Below are positions 44,075 through 53,966 of a stretch of DNA of 64,000 nt, piece by piece (the first letter of the stretch is position 1; each line of letters begins with the position of its first letter). The stretch is from Devosia sp. Root635. Lineage in GTDB: Bacteria > Pseudomonadota > Alphaproteobacteria > Rhizobiales > Devosiaceae. Location: NCBI RefSeq assembly GCF_001427605.1, contig NZ_LMGZ01000008.1:25855-89854 (forward strand), read 5' to 3'. The position numbers and the translations under genes were made by a program. The notes beneath the pieces were generated by a model, which was not told where the DNA came from, ran no database searches, and saw nothing but the letters and a program-made list of their open reading frames with translations.

Positions 44075-46405
44075 TCACCCCCGCGCCTCCCGTTTCATCC
44101 GTTCCACGCCCATCAGCACCCGTTCCGGCGTTACCGGCGTATCGAGCCTTGGCGCGATGGCGTAATCCGCGACCGAAGCCACCGCCATGCTCAGCGCCTC
44201 GACCACGCTCATGGCCAGCATCAGCGGCGGCTCGCCCACCGCCTTGGAGCGGCCGATGGTCGGCTCCTTGTTGACCGACCACTCGGCGATCCTGACGTTG
44301 AAGACCGGCGGCACGTCGCTTGCCAGCGGGATTTTGTAGGTGGACGGCGCCTTGGTGCGCAACTGCCCCTTGTCGTCCCACACCAGTTCCTCTGAGGTCA
44401 GCCACCCCATGCCCTGGATGAACCCGCCCTCGATCTGGCCGATATCCACCGCCGGATTGAGCGACCTCCCCACATCGTGGAGGATGTCCACTCGATCGAC
44501 GACATATTCGCCGGTGAGCGTATCGATCGTCACCTCGCTGACCGAGGCGCCATAGGCGAAATAGTAGAACGGGTGGCCGCGCCCCGTGGCCCGGTCCCAA
44601 TGGATTTTGGGCGTCTCATAGAACCCGGCGGCCGAAAGCTGCACGCGGTTGAGATAGGCCGAGGCGACCAATTCGGCGAAGGGCACGAATTTCGGCCCCG
44701 CCTGAATGCCGCCCTGCACCCACTCCACCTCGGCTTCGCTGACCTGATGCAGCCTGGCCGCATGGCGCACCAGCCGCGCCTTGATCTGCCGCGCCGCATC
44801 CCAGGCCGCCATGCCGTTGAGGTCGGAACCGGACGAGGCGGCCGTGGCCGAGGTGTTGGGCACCTTGCCGGTACTCGTCGCCATGATCTTGACCACGTCC
44901 AGCCCGACGCCGAAGGCATCGGCCAGCACCTGCGCTACCTTGATATGCAGCCCCTGCCCCATCTCGGTGCCGCCATGGCTGAGATGGATGGAGCCATCCT
45001 TGTAGACATGTACCAGCGCCCCCGCCTGATTGTACCAGGTGGCGGTGAAGGAGATGCCGAACTTGACCGGCGTCAGCGCGATGCCTTTTTTGAGGATGGC
45101 GCTGCCCGCATTGTATTTGAGAATCGCCGCCCGCCGCGCCTGGTAGTCGGCACTGGCTTCAAGCTCATCCACCACACGGTGGACGATATTGTCCTCCACC
45201 ACCTGATGGTAAGGCGTCACATTGTCGGTGTCGGTGCCGTAGAAATTGGCCTTCCTGACATCGAGCGGATCCTTGCCCAGGGCATAGGCGATATCCTCTA
45301 CCCAGCGCTCCGCCGCCATCATGCCCTGCGGTCCGCCGAAACCCCGGAACGCGGTGTTGGAGACCGTATTGGTGTAAAGTGGTTCGCTGCGCACGCGCAC
45401 TGCGGGATACCAGTAGGCGTTGTCGGCATGGAACAGGGCTCGGTCGGTCACCGGGCCGCTGAGGTCCGACGAGAAGCCGGCGCGGGCGCCATAGACCGCA
45501 TCCACCGCTGCGATCTTGCCGCTGTCGTCATAGCCGACATCGTAGTCGACCACGAAATCGTGGCGCTTGCCGGTGGCCGTCATGTCGTCGTCGCGGTCGG
45601 GGCGAATCTTGCAGGCGCGGTTCCACTTCTTGGCGGCCAAGGCTGCCACCGCGGCGAACAGGTTGCCCTGCGTTTCCTTGCCGCCGAAGCCGCCGCCCAT
45701 GCGCCGCACATTGACCGTCACGGCGTGATGCCGGATGCCCAGCACGGCCGCGACCATCAACTGCACTTCGCTCGGATGCTGCGTCGAAGCGTAGACGGTC
45801 ACGTCCTCATCCTCGCCCGGCACCGCCATGGCGATCTGGCCTTCGAGATAGAAATGGTCCTGCCCGCCAATGGCAATGCTGCCCTTGACCCGATTTTTCG
45901 CGCCGGCCAGCCCCGCCGCCACGTCGCCGCGTTCGAGCTTGAGCGGTTCGGTCACCAGCGTCCCGCCGGCTGCCTGCGCCGCGCGCACATCGAGCGCATG
46001 CGGCAGGTCACGATACTCGACCTTGGCCAAGTGCGCCGCCCGCCGCGCCTGGTCGCGCGTTTCGGCGACCACCGCGAACAGCGGCTGCCCCCAGAACTGC
46101 ACCTTGCCCTCGGCAAAGACCGGCTCGTCATGCTTGTGGCTGGGCGACACGTCATTCTCGCCGGGAATGTCCTCGGCGGTGAGAATGCCGAGCACGCCGG
46201 GTGCCGCCTTCGCCGCTGCAAGGTCAACCGAAACGATCTCGGCATGGGCCCGGCTCGACAGCGCCAGATAGGCGTGAACCGTGCCTTCAGGCTCGATCAT
46301 GTCGTCTATATATTCGGCCGTGCCGCTGACATGCTTGGGGCCACTGTCATGCCGGGTCGCGGTATGGAGGGAGGCGATGGCGATCGGCGCTTCGTGCTTG
46401 TTCAT
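44075..46405 (-). CDS. xdhB: Xanthine dehydrogenase molybdopterin-binding subunit
   Basis: A 776-residue large subunit that holds the Mo cofactor and the purine site. It has the N-terminal hammerhead domain (HVSGTAEYIDDM…), GGGFGGKETQGN (Mo-cofactor loop), FRGFGGPQGM with the substrate-orienting Arg, and the catalytic Glu in SKAVGEPPLML near the C-terminus. Oxidises hypoxanthine and xanthine to urate with XdhA. Flanked on both sides by palindromic repeats, unusual within a cotranscribed set. Confidence 0.94.
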   Translation of the reverse strand: MNKHEAPIAIASLHTATRHDSGPKHVSGTAEYIDDMIEPEGTVHAYLALSSRAHAEIVSVDLAAAKAAPGVLGILTAEDIPGENDVSPSHKHDEPVFAEGKVQFWGQPLFAVVAETRDQARRAAHLAKVEYRDLPHALDVRAAQAAGGTLVTEPLKLERGDVAAGLAGAKNRVKGSIAIGGQDHFYLEGQIAMAVPGEDEDVTVYASTQHPSEVQLMVAAVLGIRHHAVTVNVRRMGGGFGGKETQGNLFAAVAALAAKKWNRACKIRPDRDDDMTATGKRHDFVVDYDVGYDDSGKIAAVDAVYGARAGFSSDLSGPVTDRALFHADNAYWYPAVRVRSEPLYTNTVSNTAFRGFGGPQGMMAAERWVEDIAYALGKDPLDVRKANFYGTDTDNVTPYHQVVEDNIVHRVVDELEASADYQARRAAILKYNAGSAILKKGIALTPVKFGISFTATWYNQAGALVHVYKDGSIHLSHGGTEMGQGLHIKVAQVLADAFGVGLDVVKIMATSTGKVPNTSATAASSGSDLNGMAAWDAARQIKARLVRHAARLHQVSEAEVEWVQGGIQAGPKFVPFAELVASAYLNRVQLSAAGFYETPKIHWDRATGRGHPFYYFAYGASVSEVTIDTLTGEYVVDRVDILHDVGRSLNPAVDIGQIEGGFIQGMGWLTSEELVWDDKGQLRTKAPSTYKIPLASDVPPVFNVRIAEWSVNKEPTIGRSKAVGEPPLMLAMSVVEALSMAVASVADYAIAPRLDTPVTPERVLMGVERMKREARG

Positions 46406-46429
46406 GCGCGCACCCCAATCACGGAGCCA

Positions 46430-46570
46430 CCCCGCGCCCCTTGTGGGAGAGGGCGATTTTCCGCGTTCAGCGGAAAACCGGGTGAGGGGTGCTGCCTCAT
46501 CAATATCTGCAGAAGGTTTGTAGCCCCCTCATCCGCCCTTCGGGCCCCTTCTCCCACGAGGGGAGAAGGG
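46430..46570. repeat. Intergenic palindromic repeat, class C
   Basis: Contains CGCGCCCCTTGTGGGAGAGGG, a GATTTTCCGCGTTCAGCGGAAAA-type inner hairpin, and CCCCTCATCCGCCCTTCGGG…CTTCTCCCACGAGGGGAGAAGGG. Matches the element at 38166-38323 at both ends. It separates xdhA from xdhB. Confidence 0.82.
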
Positions 46571-46592
46571 AAACTCAGCGTACGGCCCGCCA

Positions 46593-48059
46593 TCATGCCA
46601 CCTCCCGCCGGAGCCGTTGCCCCTGCCCGGTGGTTTCGAGGAAGAACCGCTTGAGCAGGTTCTGCGCGGTCAACAGGCGATAGTCGGCGCTGGCCCGCAT
46701 GTCGGAAATCGGCTGGTAATCCGTGGCGAAGAGCGGCATCACCGCCTCGATGGTCTCCAGCGTCCAGGGCTTGCCCACCAGCGCATCCTCGACGGCCCGG
46801 GCCCGCTTGGGCGTTGCGGCCATGCCGCCAAAGGCAACGCGCGCCATGCCGACCACGCCAACATCGTTGACGAATACCCGGAACGCGCCGCACAGCGCCG
46901 AAATGTCTTCGTCCTTGCGCTTGGAAATCTTGTAGACCGCGAATTTCTCATCGGCCGACAAATGAGGAATGGTGACGCTTTCGACGAACTCGCCGGGCTG
47001 GCGGTCCTGCTTGCCATAAGCCAGGAAATAGTCTTCCAGCTTGATCTGGCGGCGATGGCTGCCCTTGCGCAGATGCAGCTTGGCGCCCAGCACGATAAGG
47101 GGCGGCGGCGTATCCCCGATGGGCGAGCCATTGGCGATATTGCCCCCAATCGTGCCCATATTGCGCACCTGTTCGCCGGCAATGCGGCTCCACAGCTCGG
47201 CCATGGCGGGAAAAACCGTGGTGATGACCGGCAGCGCCTCCGAATAGCTCACCCCGGCATAGAATCGCACTTCGACGTCATTTTCCGCGATCCGCCGCAG
47301 CTCCTGCAGATGGCTGATGAAGATCACCGGCCCGATGGCGCGCATGAACTTGGTGACCCATAGGCCAACATCGGTCGAGCCGTTGACGATGGTGGCCGTG
47401 GGATTGGCCTCGTAGACCGCGGCGAAATCGTCGAGGCTAGCCGGCACGATGATGCGCTCCGCGCCCTCGCCGATCTCGACGCGCGAACCGTCATGGATCG
47501 CCTTGATCCTGCCCTTGAGCGCGATGCGCTCGGCCCAGAGCGGATCGCCCTCCGGCCGGCCATAGCTGGAAATCGCCTTGCCGGCGCGGATGATCGGCGC
47601 ATAGCCGGTGCAGCGGCAGAGATTGCCCTGCAATGCCTTTTCGATCGCCGCCTGGCTGGGATCGGGATCGCGCATCCACAATCCGTAAAGGCTCATCACG
47701 AAGCCCGGCGTGCAGAAGCCGCATTGGCTGCCATGGTGATCCACCATCGCCTGCTGCACCGGATGGAGCACCCCATCCTTGCCGCGCAGATGCTCCACCG
47801 TCACGACATGGGTGCCGTGCAGGCTGCCCACAAAGCGGATGCACGCGGTGACCGAGTCATAGACGATCTCGTCATCCATCAGCCGCCCGACCAGCACCGT
47901 GCAGGCACCGCAATCGCCCTCGGCGCAGCCTTCCTTGCTGCCGCGCAGCCGCCGCTCCAGCCGCAGCCAGTCGAGCAGGGTCGTGTCGGGCCTCACATCC
48001 GTAAGGGTGATCTCCTCGTCATTGAGGATGAAGCGGATGGCGGTGCTGACTTCGGTCAT
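46593..48059 (-). CDS. xdhA: Xanthine dehydrogenase small subunit (2Fe-2S and FAD)
   Basis: A 488-residue subunit. The plant-type 2Fe-2S domain has EGCAEGDCGACTV; the second cluster domain has SQCGFCTPGFVMS and LCRCTGYAPI; the FAD domain begins near residue 200 with IVNGSTDVGL and carries TIGGNIANGSPIGD. Transfers electrons from XdhB to NAD. The start codon has a GAAG-type site, and the gene begins one base after uraH. Confidence 0.94.
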   Translation of the reverse strand: MTEVSTAIRFILNDEEITLTDVRPDTTLLDWLRLERRLRGSKEGCAEGDCGACTVLVGRLMDDEIVYDSVTACIRFVGSLHGTHVVTVEHLRGKDGVLHPVQQAMVDHHGSQCGFCTPGFVMSLYGLWMRDPDPSQAAIEKALQGNLCRCTGYAPIIRAGKAISSYGRPEGDPLWAERIALKGRIKAIHDGSRVEIGEGAERIIVPASLDDFAAVYEANPTATIVNGSTDVGLWVTKFMRAIGPVIFISHLQELRRIAENDVEVRFYAGVSYSEALPVITTVFPAMAELWSRIAGEQVRNMGTIGGNIANGSPIGDTPPPLIVLGAKLHLRKGSHRRQIKLEDYFLAYGKQDRQPGEFVESVTIPHLSADEKFAVYKISKRKDEDISALCGAFRVFVNDVGVVGMARVAFGGMAATPKRARAVEDALVGKPWTLETIEAVMPLFATDYQPISDMRASADYRLLTAQNLLKRFFLETTGQGQRLRREVA

Positions 48060-48060
48060 C

Positions 48061-48417
48061 TCAGCTCCCCCGATAGGTCGAATAGGCGAAAGGGCTTACC
48101 AGCAGCGGCACATGATAGTGCCTGTCCTCGGAGATGGTGAAGCGGATCGGCACCACGTCGAGAAACGGGTTTTCCAGCGCCACGCCCAGCCGCTCGAAAT
48201 ACTGCCCGACATGGAAATGGATTTCGAACTCGCCATGCTGGAACTGCTCTTCATCGAGCAGCGGCTGGTCCACCCGCCCATCGGCATTGGTATAACTGTC
48301 GGCGATGTGGTGATTGTGGTCGCCATGCACGAACAGCAATTCGAGCCGCATGCCGCGCGCCGGCTTGCCGTGCATCGTGTCCAGCACATGCGTCGTGAGG
48401 CGTCCGCTCCCCGCCAT
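48061..48417 (-). CDS. uraH: 5-hydroxyisourate hydrolase
   Basis: A 118-residue transthyretin-related protein that hydrolyses 5-hydroxyisourate to OHCU. Starts LTTHVLDTMHGKPARGM, has HHIADSYTNADGR, and ends with the diagnostic C-terminal tetrapeptide YRGS. There is no signal peptide, so it is cytoplasmic. Internal ATG 48417 begins the conserved domain. First gene of the minus-strand purine array, opposite the puuE gene. Confidence 0.93.
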   Translation of the reverse strand: MAGSGRLTTHVLDTMHGKPARGMRLELLFVHGDHNHHIADSYTNADGRVDQPLLDEEQFQHGEFEIHFHVGQYFERLGVALENPFLDVVPIRFTISEDRHYHVPLLVSPFAYSTYRGS

Positions 48418-48564
48418 TTGCTGCTCCGTCCATAGTCCCCGCAAAGAGACTATCGCATCGGGCCCGATGCGCAATGCTCATTTTTTACCAACTGGTCCAT
48501 TTTTGTGCATCTTGTTCCACAGCACCAGACTCGTACAATTCAACCGCAACCAGCGAGAGACATC

Positions 48565-49980
48565 ATGCGCTACCCCCGCGACATGCACGGCTATGGCCCC
48601 GAAGCCCCCCAGGCCAACTGGCCGGGTGGCGCCCTTGTGGCGGTGCAATTCGTGCTCAATTACGAGGAGGGCGGCGAAAACTGCATCCTGCATGGCGATG
48701 CCGGCTCCGAAGCCTTTCTTGCCGATGTGGTGGGGGCCGCGCCCTGGCCGGGCCAGCGCCACTGGAACATCGAGTCCATGTATGAATATGGCGCCCGCGC
48801 CGGCTTCTGGCGGCTGCATCGCCTTTTCACCGAAGCCGAACTGCCCCTCACCATCTATGGCGTTGCCACCGCCCTGATGCGCGCCCCGGCCCAATTGGCC
48901 GCCATGCAGGCGGCCGGCTGGGAGATTGCCAGCCACGGTTATAAATGGGTCGAGCACAAGGACATGCCGCCCGACGAGGAGCGCCGGCAGATATCGGAGG
49001 CCATTCGCCTGCACACCGTCGCTACCGGTGAGCGCCCGCGCGGCTGGTACACCGGTCGCAGCTCGCTCAACACGGTCGATCTCGTCTCCGAGGAAGGCGG
49101 CTTCGCCTATGTCTCGGACACCTATGACGACGACCTGCCCTATTGGCGCGTGCATCAGGGCCGCCCGCAACTCATCATTCCCTATACGCTGAGCGCCAAC
49201 GACATGCGCTTTGTCACCGCCTCGGGCTTCGCCAATGGCGAGGAGTATTTCCAGTTCCTGAAGGACAGTTTCGACTGCCTCTATGCCGAGGGCCAGGCCG
49301 GCTCACCCAAGATGATGTCCATTGGCCTCCATTGCCGCCTGGTCGGTCAGCCCGGTCGCTATCAGGGGCTCAAGAGGTTCATCGATTACATCAAGGGCTT
49401 CGACAGGGTCTGGGTGCCCACCCGCCTCGCCATTGCCGAGCATTGGGCGAAGGAACACCCCTATATCGCGCCCGAAGTCATCCCCAGCCAGCTCGACAAG
49501 ACCGAGTTCGTCGCCCGCTATGGCTCGATCTTCGAGCATTCCCCCTGGATTGCCGAACGCGCCTGGGACGGTGAACTGGCCCCGGCCAATGATACGGCCA
49601 TCGGCCTCCATTTCGCCTTGCGCAGCCAGTTCCGCATGGCAACGCCGGAAGAACGCCTCGCCGTGCTGCGCGCCCACCCCGACCTTGCCGGCAAACTCGC
49701 CGCCGCCAAGCGGCTGACGGCGGATTCGGCCGCCGAACAGGCCTCGGCCGGCCTTGATGCGCTGACCGACGCGGAGCGCGAAAAATTCACCGCGCTCAAC
49801 GAACACTATGTCGAAAAATTCGGCTTCCCCTTCATCATCGCCGTGCGCGACAACACCAAGGCGTCGATCCTGGCGGCCTTCGAAAAGCGCATCGCCAACG
49901 GCGCCGAGGCGGAGTTTGCCACCGCCTGCGCGCAGGTGGAACGCATTGCGCTGCTGCGGCTGCAGTCGGTTTTGCCGTAG
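48565..49980 (+). CDS. puuE: Bifunctional allantoinase PuuE / OHCU decarboxylase UraD
   Basis: A 471-residue fusion. Residues about 1-300 form a polysaccharide-deacetylase-like (NodB fold) metal-independent allantoinase, allantoin to allantoate (VQFVLNYEEGGENC, EIASHGYKWVEH). Residues about 305-471 form OHCU decarboxylase, OHCU to S-allantoin (SIFEHSPWIAE, RAHPDLAGKL with the catalytic His, EKFGFPFIIAVRDN). One chain thus does two consecutive steps. ATG 48565 (MRYPRDMHGYG) with GAGAGA upstream is preferred over an upstream frame extension. Divergent from uraH. Confidence 0.93.
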   Translation: MRYPRDMHGYGPEAPQANWPGGALVAVQFVLNYEEGGENCILHGDAGSEAFLADVVGAAPWPGQRHWNIESMYEYGARAGFWRLHRLFTEAELPLTIYGVATALMRAPAQLAAMQAAGWEIASHGYKWVEHKDMPPDEERRQISEAIRLHTVATGERPRGWYTGRSSLNTVDLVSEEGGFAYVSDTYDDDLPYWRVHQGRPQLIIPYTLSANDMRFVTASGFANGEEYFQFLKDSFDCLYAEGQAGSPKMMSIGLHCRLVGQPGRYQGLKRFIDYIKGFDRVWVPTRLAIAEHWAKEHPYIAPEVIPSQLDKTEFVARYGSIFEHSPWIAERAWDGELAPANDTAIGLHFALRSQFRMATPEERLAVLRAHPDLAGKLAAAKRLTADSAAEQASAGLDALTDAEREKFTALNEHYVEKFGFPFIIAVRDNTKASILAAFEKRIANGAEAEFATACAQVERIALLRLQSVLP

Positions 49981-50023
49981 CCACAGCGCACTAAACCCAC
50001 GACGTGGCAGGAGGGGGGCTGAC

Positions 50024-50170
50024 CTACCCGTTCAGCTCATCCCGCTCCTCGCCCGCATCCGGGCTTTCGCGGAACAGGCCGAGCATCAGCGCGAGCAGGC
50101 CCAGCCACGGCATGTGGTGCTGCAGCCAGGCATGGGGCGCGATCCCAGGAGAGGCATTGAACTGGTTCAT
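50024..50170 (-). CDS. Possible small protein, 48 aa
   Basis: An open frame beginning MNQFNASPGIAPHAWLQ, with one hydrophobic stretch (WLGLLALMLGLF) and an acidic tail ending EERDELNG. No good ribosome-binding site precedes the ATG. It fills most of the only larger tail-side gap without a palindromic repeat. Composition is plausible for a small membrane-associated peptide, but evidence is thin. Confidence 0.35.
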   Translation of the reverse strand: MNQFNASPGIAPHAWLQHHMPWLGLLALMLGLFRESPDAGEERDELNG

Positions 50171-50225
50171 CCGACCAGCATCGCGCCAAAGGTTGAAGAA
50201 TTGGTAACCCTAACAGGCTGTTAGA

Positions 50226-50690
50226 CTATTTGTAGAAGCCTTCGCGCAGGTTGATGCCGTGCTCGATATAGACTTTGAGCGCGCACAGCATGCCGGTCCA
50301 TCCCTCGCAATTGCCGAAGGCCGCCTTCTGCGCGGCGGCACTATCGCGCCACCCGGATTCGCCGATGGTGACGAGCGTGCGGCCGTCATCGAGGCCGGCA
50401 AAGCTCATGGTCACCGTGGTTTCATAGGCGCCGCCCCCGTCGGGTGTCCCGTCGGCGGCGCCCCAATGCAGCACGATCTTCTCGTCGGGCACCACCTCGA
50501 CGACATGCACCGGAAACGCACCCGGAAAATCCGCGAAATCCCAGGTCACCGTCGCGCCGGTCTCCAGCCGCCCCTTGGCCCCGCCGGTGGTGAAATACCC
50601 GCTCAGCTTGCCAGGGTCGACTACCGCCTCGAACACCTCATGCACCGGCTTGCTGATCCGGCCCGACACTTTGAAATCCGGCGCTTGCAT
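50226..50690 (-). CDS. SRPBCC/AHSA1-family protein
   Basis: A 154-residue START-like (activator of Hsp90 ATPase homolog) domain: ISKPVHEVFEAVVDPGKLSGYFT at the N-terminus and GWTGMLCALKVYIEHG at the C-terminus. Such genes are usually paired with an ArsR-type regulator, as here (divergent, 50-base gap). Ligand unknown. The start is ATG 50690 with GGAG seven bases ahead. A short CTAACAG/CTGTTAG hairpin (50207-50221) lies just past the stop. Confidence 0.85.
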   Translation of the reverse strand: MQAPDFKVSGRISKPVHEVFEAVVDPGKLSGYFTTGGAKGRLETGATVTWDFADFPGAFPVHVVEVVPDEKIVLHWGAADGTPDGGGAYETTVTMSFAGLDDGRTLVTIGESGWRDSAAAQKAAFGNCEGWTGMLCALKVYIEHGINLREGFYK

Positions 50691-50722
50691 TCTCGAACTC
50701 CTCACTTGACCTGCCCCATCAT

Positions 50723-50742
50723 ATGTTATAAAAACATAACAT
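50723..50742. promoter_or_regulatory. Inverted repeat in the SRPBCC/ArsR divergent promoter
   Basis: ATGTTAT (50723-50729) and ATAACAT (50736-50742) separated by six A-rich bases. This size and shape fit an ArsR-family operator. The right arm includes the ArsR start codon (ATG 50741), so binding would also mask translation initiation. Autoregulation is inferred. Confidence 0.65.
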
Positions 50743-51073
50743 GTCAACCGAAGACGAAAACGACCTTATTTTCAAGGCCTTGAGCCACCGCACGCGGCGG
50801 CAGATTTGCGATCTGCTCAAGGTCGAGCCCCGCACTACCGGCATGCTCTGCGCGCTGATGCCGGCGCTCGATCGCTGCACCGTCATGCAGCATCTGGGCG
50901 TGCTCGAAGAGGCCGGACTGGTCGTCGCCGAACGGCGCGGCCGCGAGCGCTGGAACCATCTCGATGCCCTGCCCATCCATGCCATTCACGAGCGCTGGAT
51001 CGGCCCCTACGCCGCCTATGCCACATCCATGCTGAGCAGGCTCAGGAACCGGGTGGAGCAGCCGGTGACCTGA
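50741..51073 (+). CDS. ArsR-family transcriptional regulator
   Basis: A 110-residue winged-helix regulator: FKALSHRTRRQICDLLKVEPRTTGML, recognition region DRCTVMQHLGVLEEAGLVVAERRGRERW, ending in a short amphipathic tail. It lacks the metal-binding CxC of true ArsR and so belongs to the group that pairs with SRPBCC-domain proteins. No clear ribosome-binding site precedes the ATG, and the mRNA may be leaderless or nearly so. Confidence 0.88.
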   Translation: MSTEDENDLIFKALSHRTRRQICDLLKVEPRTTGMLCALMPALDRCTVMQHLGVLEEAGLVVAERRGRERWNHLDALPIHAIHERWIGPYAAYATSMLSRLRNRVEQPVT

Positions 51074-51144
51074 TCCGCTGTTTGGTCTTGGCCTCAGCCT
51101 GCCCGACGCTCTAGTGTCGGGTCGAGAGTCCAGGATCAGGAACT

Positions 51145-51966
<822 letters not shown>

Positions 51967-51968
51967 CC

Positions 51969-52457
51969 ATGGGCACCATCACCATCGAACCCCTCTCCGC
52001 CGCGGCTTTTGCCCCATTCGGGCAGGTGATCGAGACGGCAGGAGCGCATCATTATCCCATCAACAACGGCATGACCGAGCGCTATCACGACCTGGCGCGG
52101 GTCGAGCTGGGCGGCGTCCATCCCCGCCCGCTGATCTCGCTGTTCCGCGGCCAGCCCTATGCCCTGCCGCTGGCGCTCAAGCTGGTGGAACGCCATCCGC
52201 TGGGCAGCCAGGCCTTCTATCCGCTGTCGTCCGCGCCCTGGCTGGTCATCGTCGCCGAAGACGACGGCGGCGCCCCGGTGCGTCTGCGCGCCTTCGCCCC
52301 CGCCCCAGGCCAGGGCGTCAATATCGCCATGAACACCTGGCACGGCGTTCTGACCCCACTCGAAACCGACAGCGACTTCCTCGTCGTCGATCGGGGTGGC
52401 GACGGGAACAACCTCGAAGAGCATCATTTCGATATGCCCTGGACGGTGGCGCGGTAG
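51969..52457 (+). CDS. allA: Ureidoglycolate lyase
   Basis: A 162-residue cupin-like lyase: (S)-ureidoglycolate to glyoxylate + urea. Recognised by LSAAAFAPFGQVIE at the N-terminus, FRGQPYALPLALKLVERHPLGSQAFYPL in the middle and GVNIAMNTWHGVLTPLE near the active site. ATG 51969 starts the conserved domain right after the allE stop. Glyoxylate produced here can enter malate synthase G. Confidence 0.92.
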   Translation: MGTITIEPLSAAAFAPFGQVIETAGAHHYPINNGMTERYHDLARVELGGVHPRPLISLFRGQPYALPLALKLVERHPLGSQAFYPLSSAPWLVIVAEDDGGAPVRLRAFAPAPGQGVNIAMNTWHGVLTPLETDSDFLVVDRGGDGNNLEEHHFDMPWTVAR

Positions 52458-52537
52458 GCCGGCGAAGTTTCGGCGCGGCCACCCTCGCAACCATCTTGCC
52501 GCTGCGTTAGTTTCTGCCGATCGGATGGGAGGTCTCG

Positions 52538-53317
52538 ATGCTGCTGCAGATTGTCAAACGCGCCGGCCTGACGCTGCTCACGCTGTTGGCGCTGGCCGGC
52601 CCCGCCCTGGCCGAGGACGTTACCTTTACCGGCCTCGTTACCTATCGCGAGCGCATGGTCCTGCCCCCCGGCGCCTCGCTGGTCATCACCCTCGTCGCCC
52701 TGCCCGGCCAGCAGCGCATCACCGGCGCCCATGCCAGCCTTGGTGGCAAGGCCGGGTCACCCATCCAGTTCACCCTCAACGTGCGCAGCGATGTCCTTGC
52801 CGACGGCGGCAGCTTCGGTCTCGTCGCCGAGATATGGAGCAATGGCTACGCCATCTTCCGCAACGGGCAGCCCACCGTCGTCGATCCGCGGGAACCGGCC
52901 GGCAACGTGGTCGCGGTGGAATTCTCCCCGCCGCCGCCGCATGACCCGCCTGAACAGATCCTGCCGCCGGTCGAAACGCCCGATCCGCTGCTCGATGTGG
53001 TCTGGGCCGTGACCAGCATCGGCGGCGAACCGGTCCTGCCGCGGACCGAGCTGAGTCTCTCCATCGCTGCCGATCATCGCGTCGGCGGCAATGGCGGCTG
53101 CAACAACTATTTCGCCGAAGCCAGCTTCGAGACCCCGCCACTGACCTTTGGCCCGATAGCGGGCACCCGCATGGCCTGTGGGCCAGACGTCATGGCGCAG
53201 GAGGCGCGCTTCTTCGCGGCGCTCGGCGCCACCGCCGGCTACGATCTGTCCGGCGACACGCTCAAGCTGGTCGACGCTGCCGGCGTACCGCTGGCCGGGC
53301 TGGTCCGCCGGCCCTGA
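52538..53317 (+). CDS. Periplasmic YbaY-domain and META-domain protein
   Basis: A 259-residue exported protein. Signal peptide about 1-25 (LTLLTLLALAGPALA), then a YbaY/lipoprotein-like domain (FTGLVTYRERMVLPPGASLVI, about 30-130), a Pro-rich linker, and a C-terminal META/HslJ-like domain (VWAVTSIGGEPV, GCNNYFA, about 150-255). No lipobox Cys. META domains occur in heat- or stress-related outer-envelope proteins; the function is not defined. Confidence 0.82.
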   Translation: MLLQIVKRAGLTLLTLLALAGPALAEDVTFTGLVTYRERMVLPPGASLVITLVALPGQQRITGAHASLGGKAGSPIQFTLNVRSDVLADGGSFGLVAEIWSNGYAIFRNGQPTVVDPREPAGNVVAVEFSPPPPHDPPEQILPPVETPDPLLDVVWAVTSIGGEPVLPRTELSLSIAADHRVGGNGGCNNYFAEASFETPPLTFGPIAGTRMACGPDVMAQEARFFAALGATAGYDLSGDTLKLVDAAGVPLAGLVRRP

Positions 53318-53333
53318 GCATTATGGAGCTGCC

Positions 53334-53957
53334 ATGGACAATGCCGACCTGATTTCCCGCCTGCTCGACGTCATCGAACACGACATCGCCCCGGCGACGC
53401 GCCGGGGTGTGGCGCGCGGCAACAAGCTGTTCGGCGCCGCCATCCTGCGCAAGTCGGACCTCTCGGTCGTGGTGGCCGAAACCAACAACGAGATCGAAAA
53501 TCCGCTCTGGCACGGCGAAATGCACGCCATCAAGCGCTTCTTCGAACGCCCGGCCGACCAGCGGCCCGATGTGAAGGATTGCCTGTTCCTCGCCACCCAT
53601 GAGCCCTGCTCGCTCTGCCTTTCGGGCATCACCTGGTCGGGCTTCGACAATTTCTATTATCTGTTCAGCCACCAGGACAGCCGCGACAGCTTCGCCATCC
53701 CCTACGACATCCAGATCCTCAAGGGGGTCTATGCGGTACCCGATCCCGACCGAAGCGAAGTGCCCGGCGACCGCCCGCTCTACAATGCCAGCAATGCCTA
53801 TTGGACCAGCCACAATATCGCCCGGATGATTGCCGCCCTCGACCGCAGCCACAAGGAGGTCCTGGTGGCGCGTTTCGATGAGCTCAATGCCCTCTATGCC
53901 GACCTTTCGGCAGCCTATCAGGCCGACAAGGGCAACAAGGGCATTCCGCTGGCTTAG
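53334..53957 (+). CDS. Cytidine/deoxycytidylate deaminase-fold nucleoside deaminase
   Basis: A 207-residue zinc deaminase. The zinc site is HGE (60-62) with PCSLC (Cys92, Cys95), a classical CDA-fold HxE…PCxxC pattern. The C-terminal 70 residues are an extension not typical of tRNA adenosine deaminases. Substrate unknown; its location at the edge of the purine cluster suggests a purine or pyrimidine base or nucleoside. ATG 53334 with GGAG (53324-53327) is chosen; the frame is open much further upstream. Confidence 0.8.
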   Translation: MDNADLISRLLDVIEHDIAPATRRGVARGNKLFGAAILRKSDLSVVVAETNNEIENPLWHGEMHAIKRFFERPADQRPDVKDCLFLATHEPCSLCLSGITWSGFDNFYYLFSHQDSRDSFAIPYDIQILKGVYAVPDPDRSEVPGDRPLYNASNAYWTSHNIARMIAALDRSHKEVLVARFDELNALYADLSAAYQADKGNKGIPLA

Positions 53958-53966
53958 GTGTCGAAG

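Noticed and set aside
44477..46654. 725-codon + strand frame opposite xdhB
   Set aside because: Antisense shadow of a clear xanthine dehydrogenase subunit; low-complexity Arg/His/Gly content.
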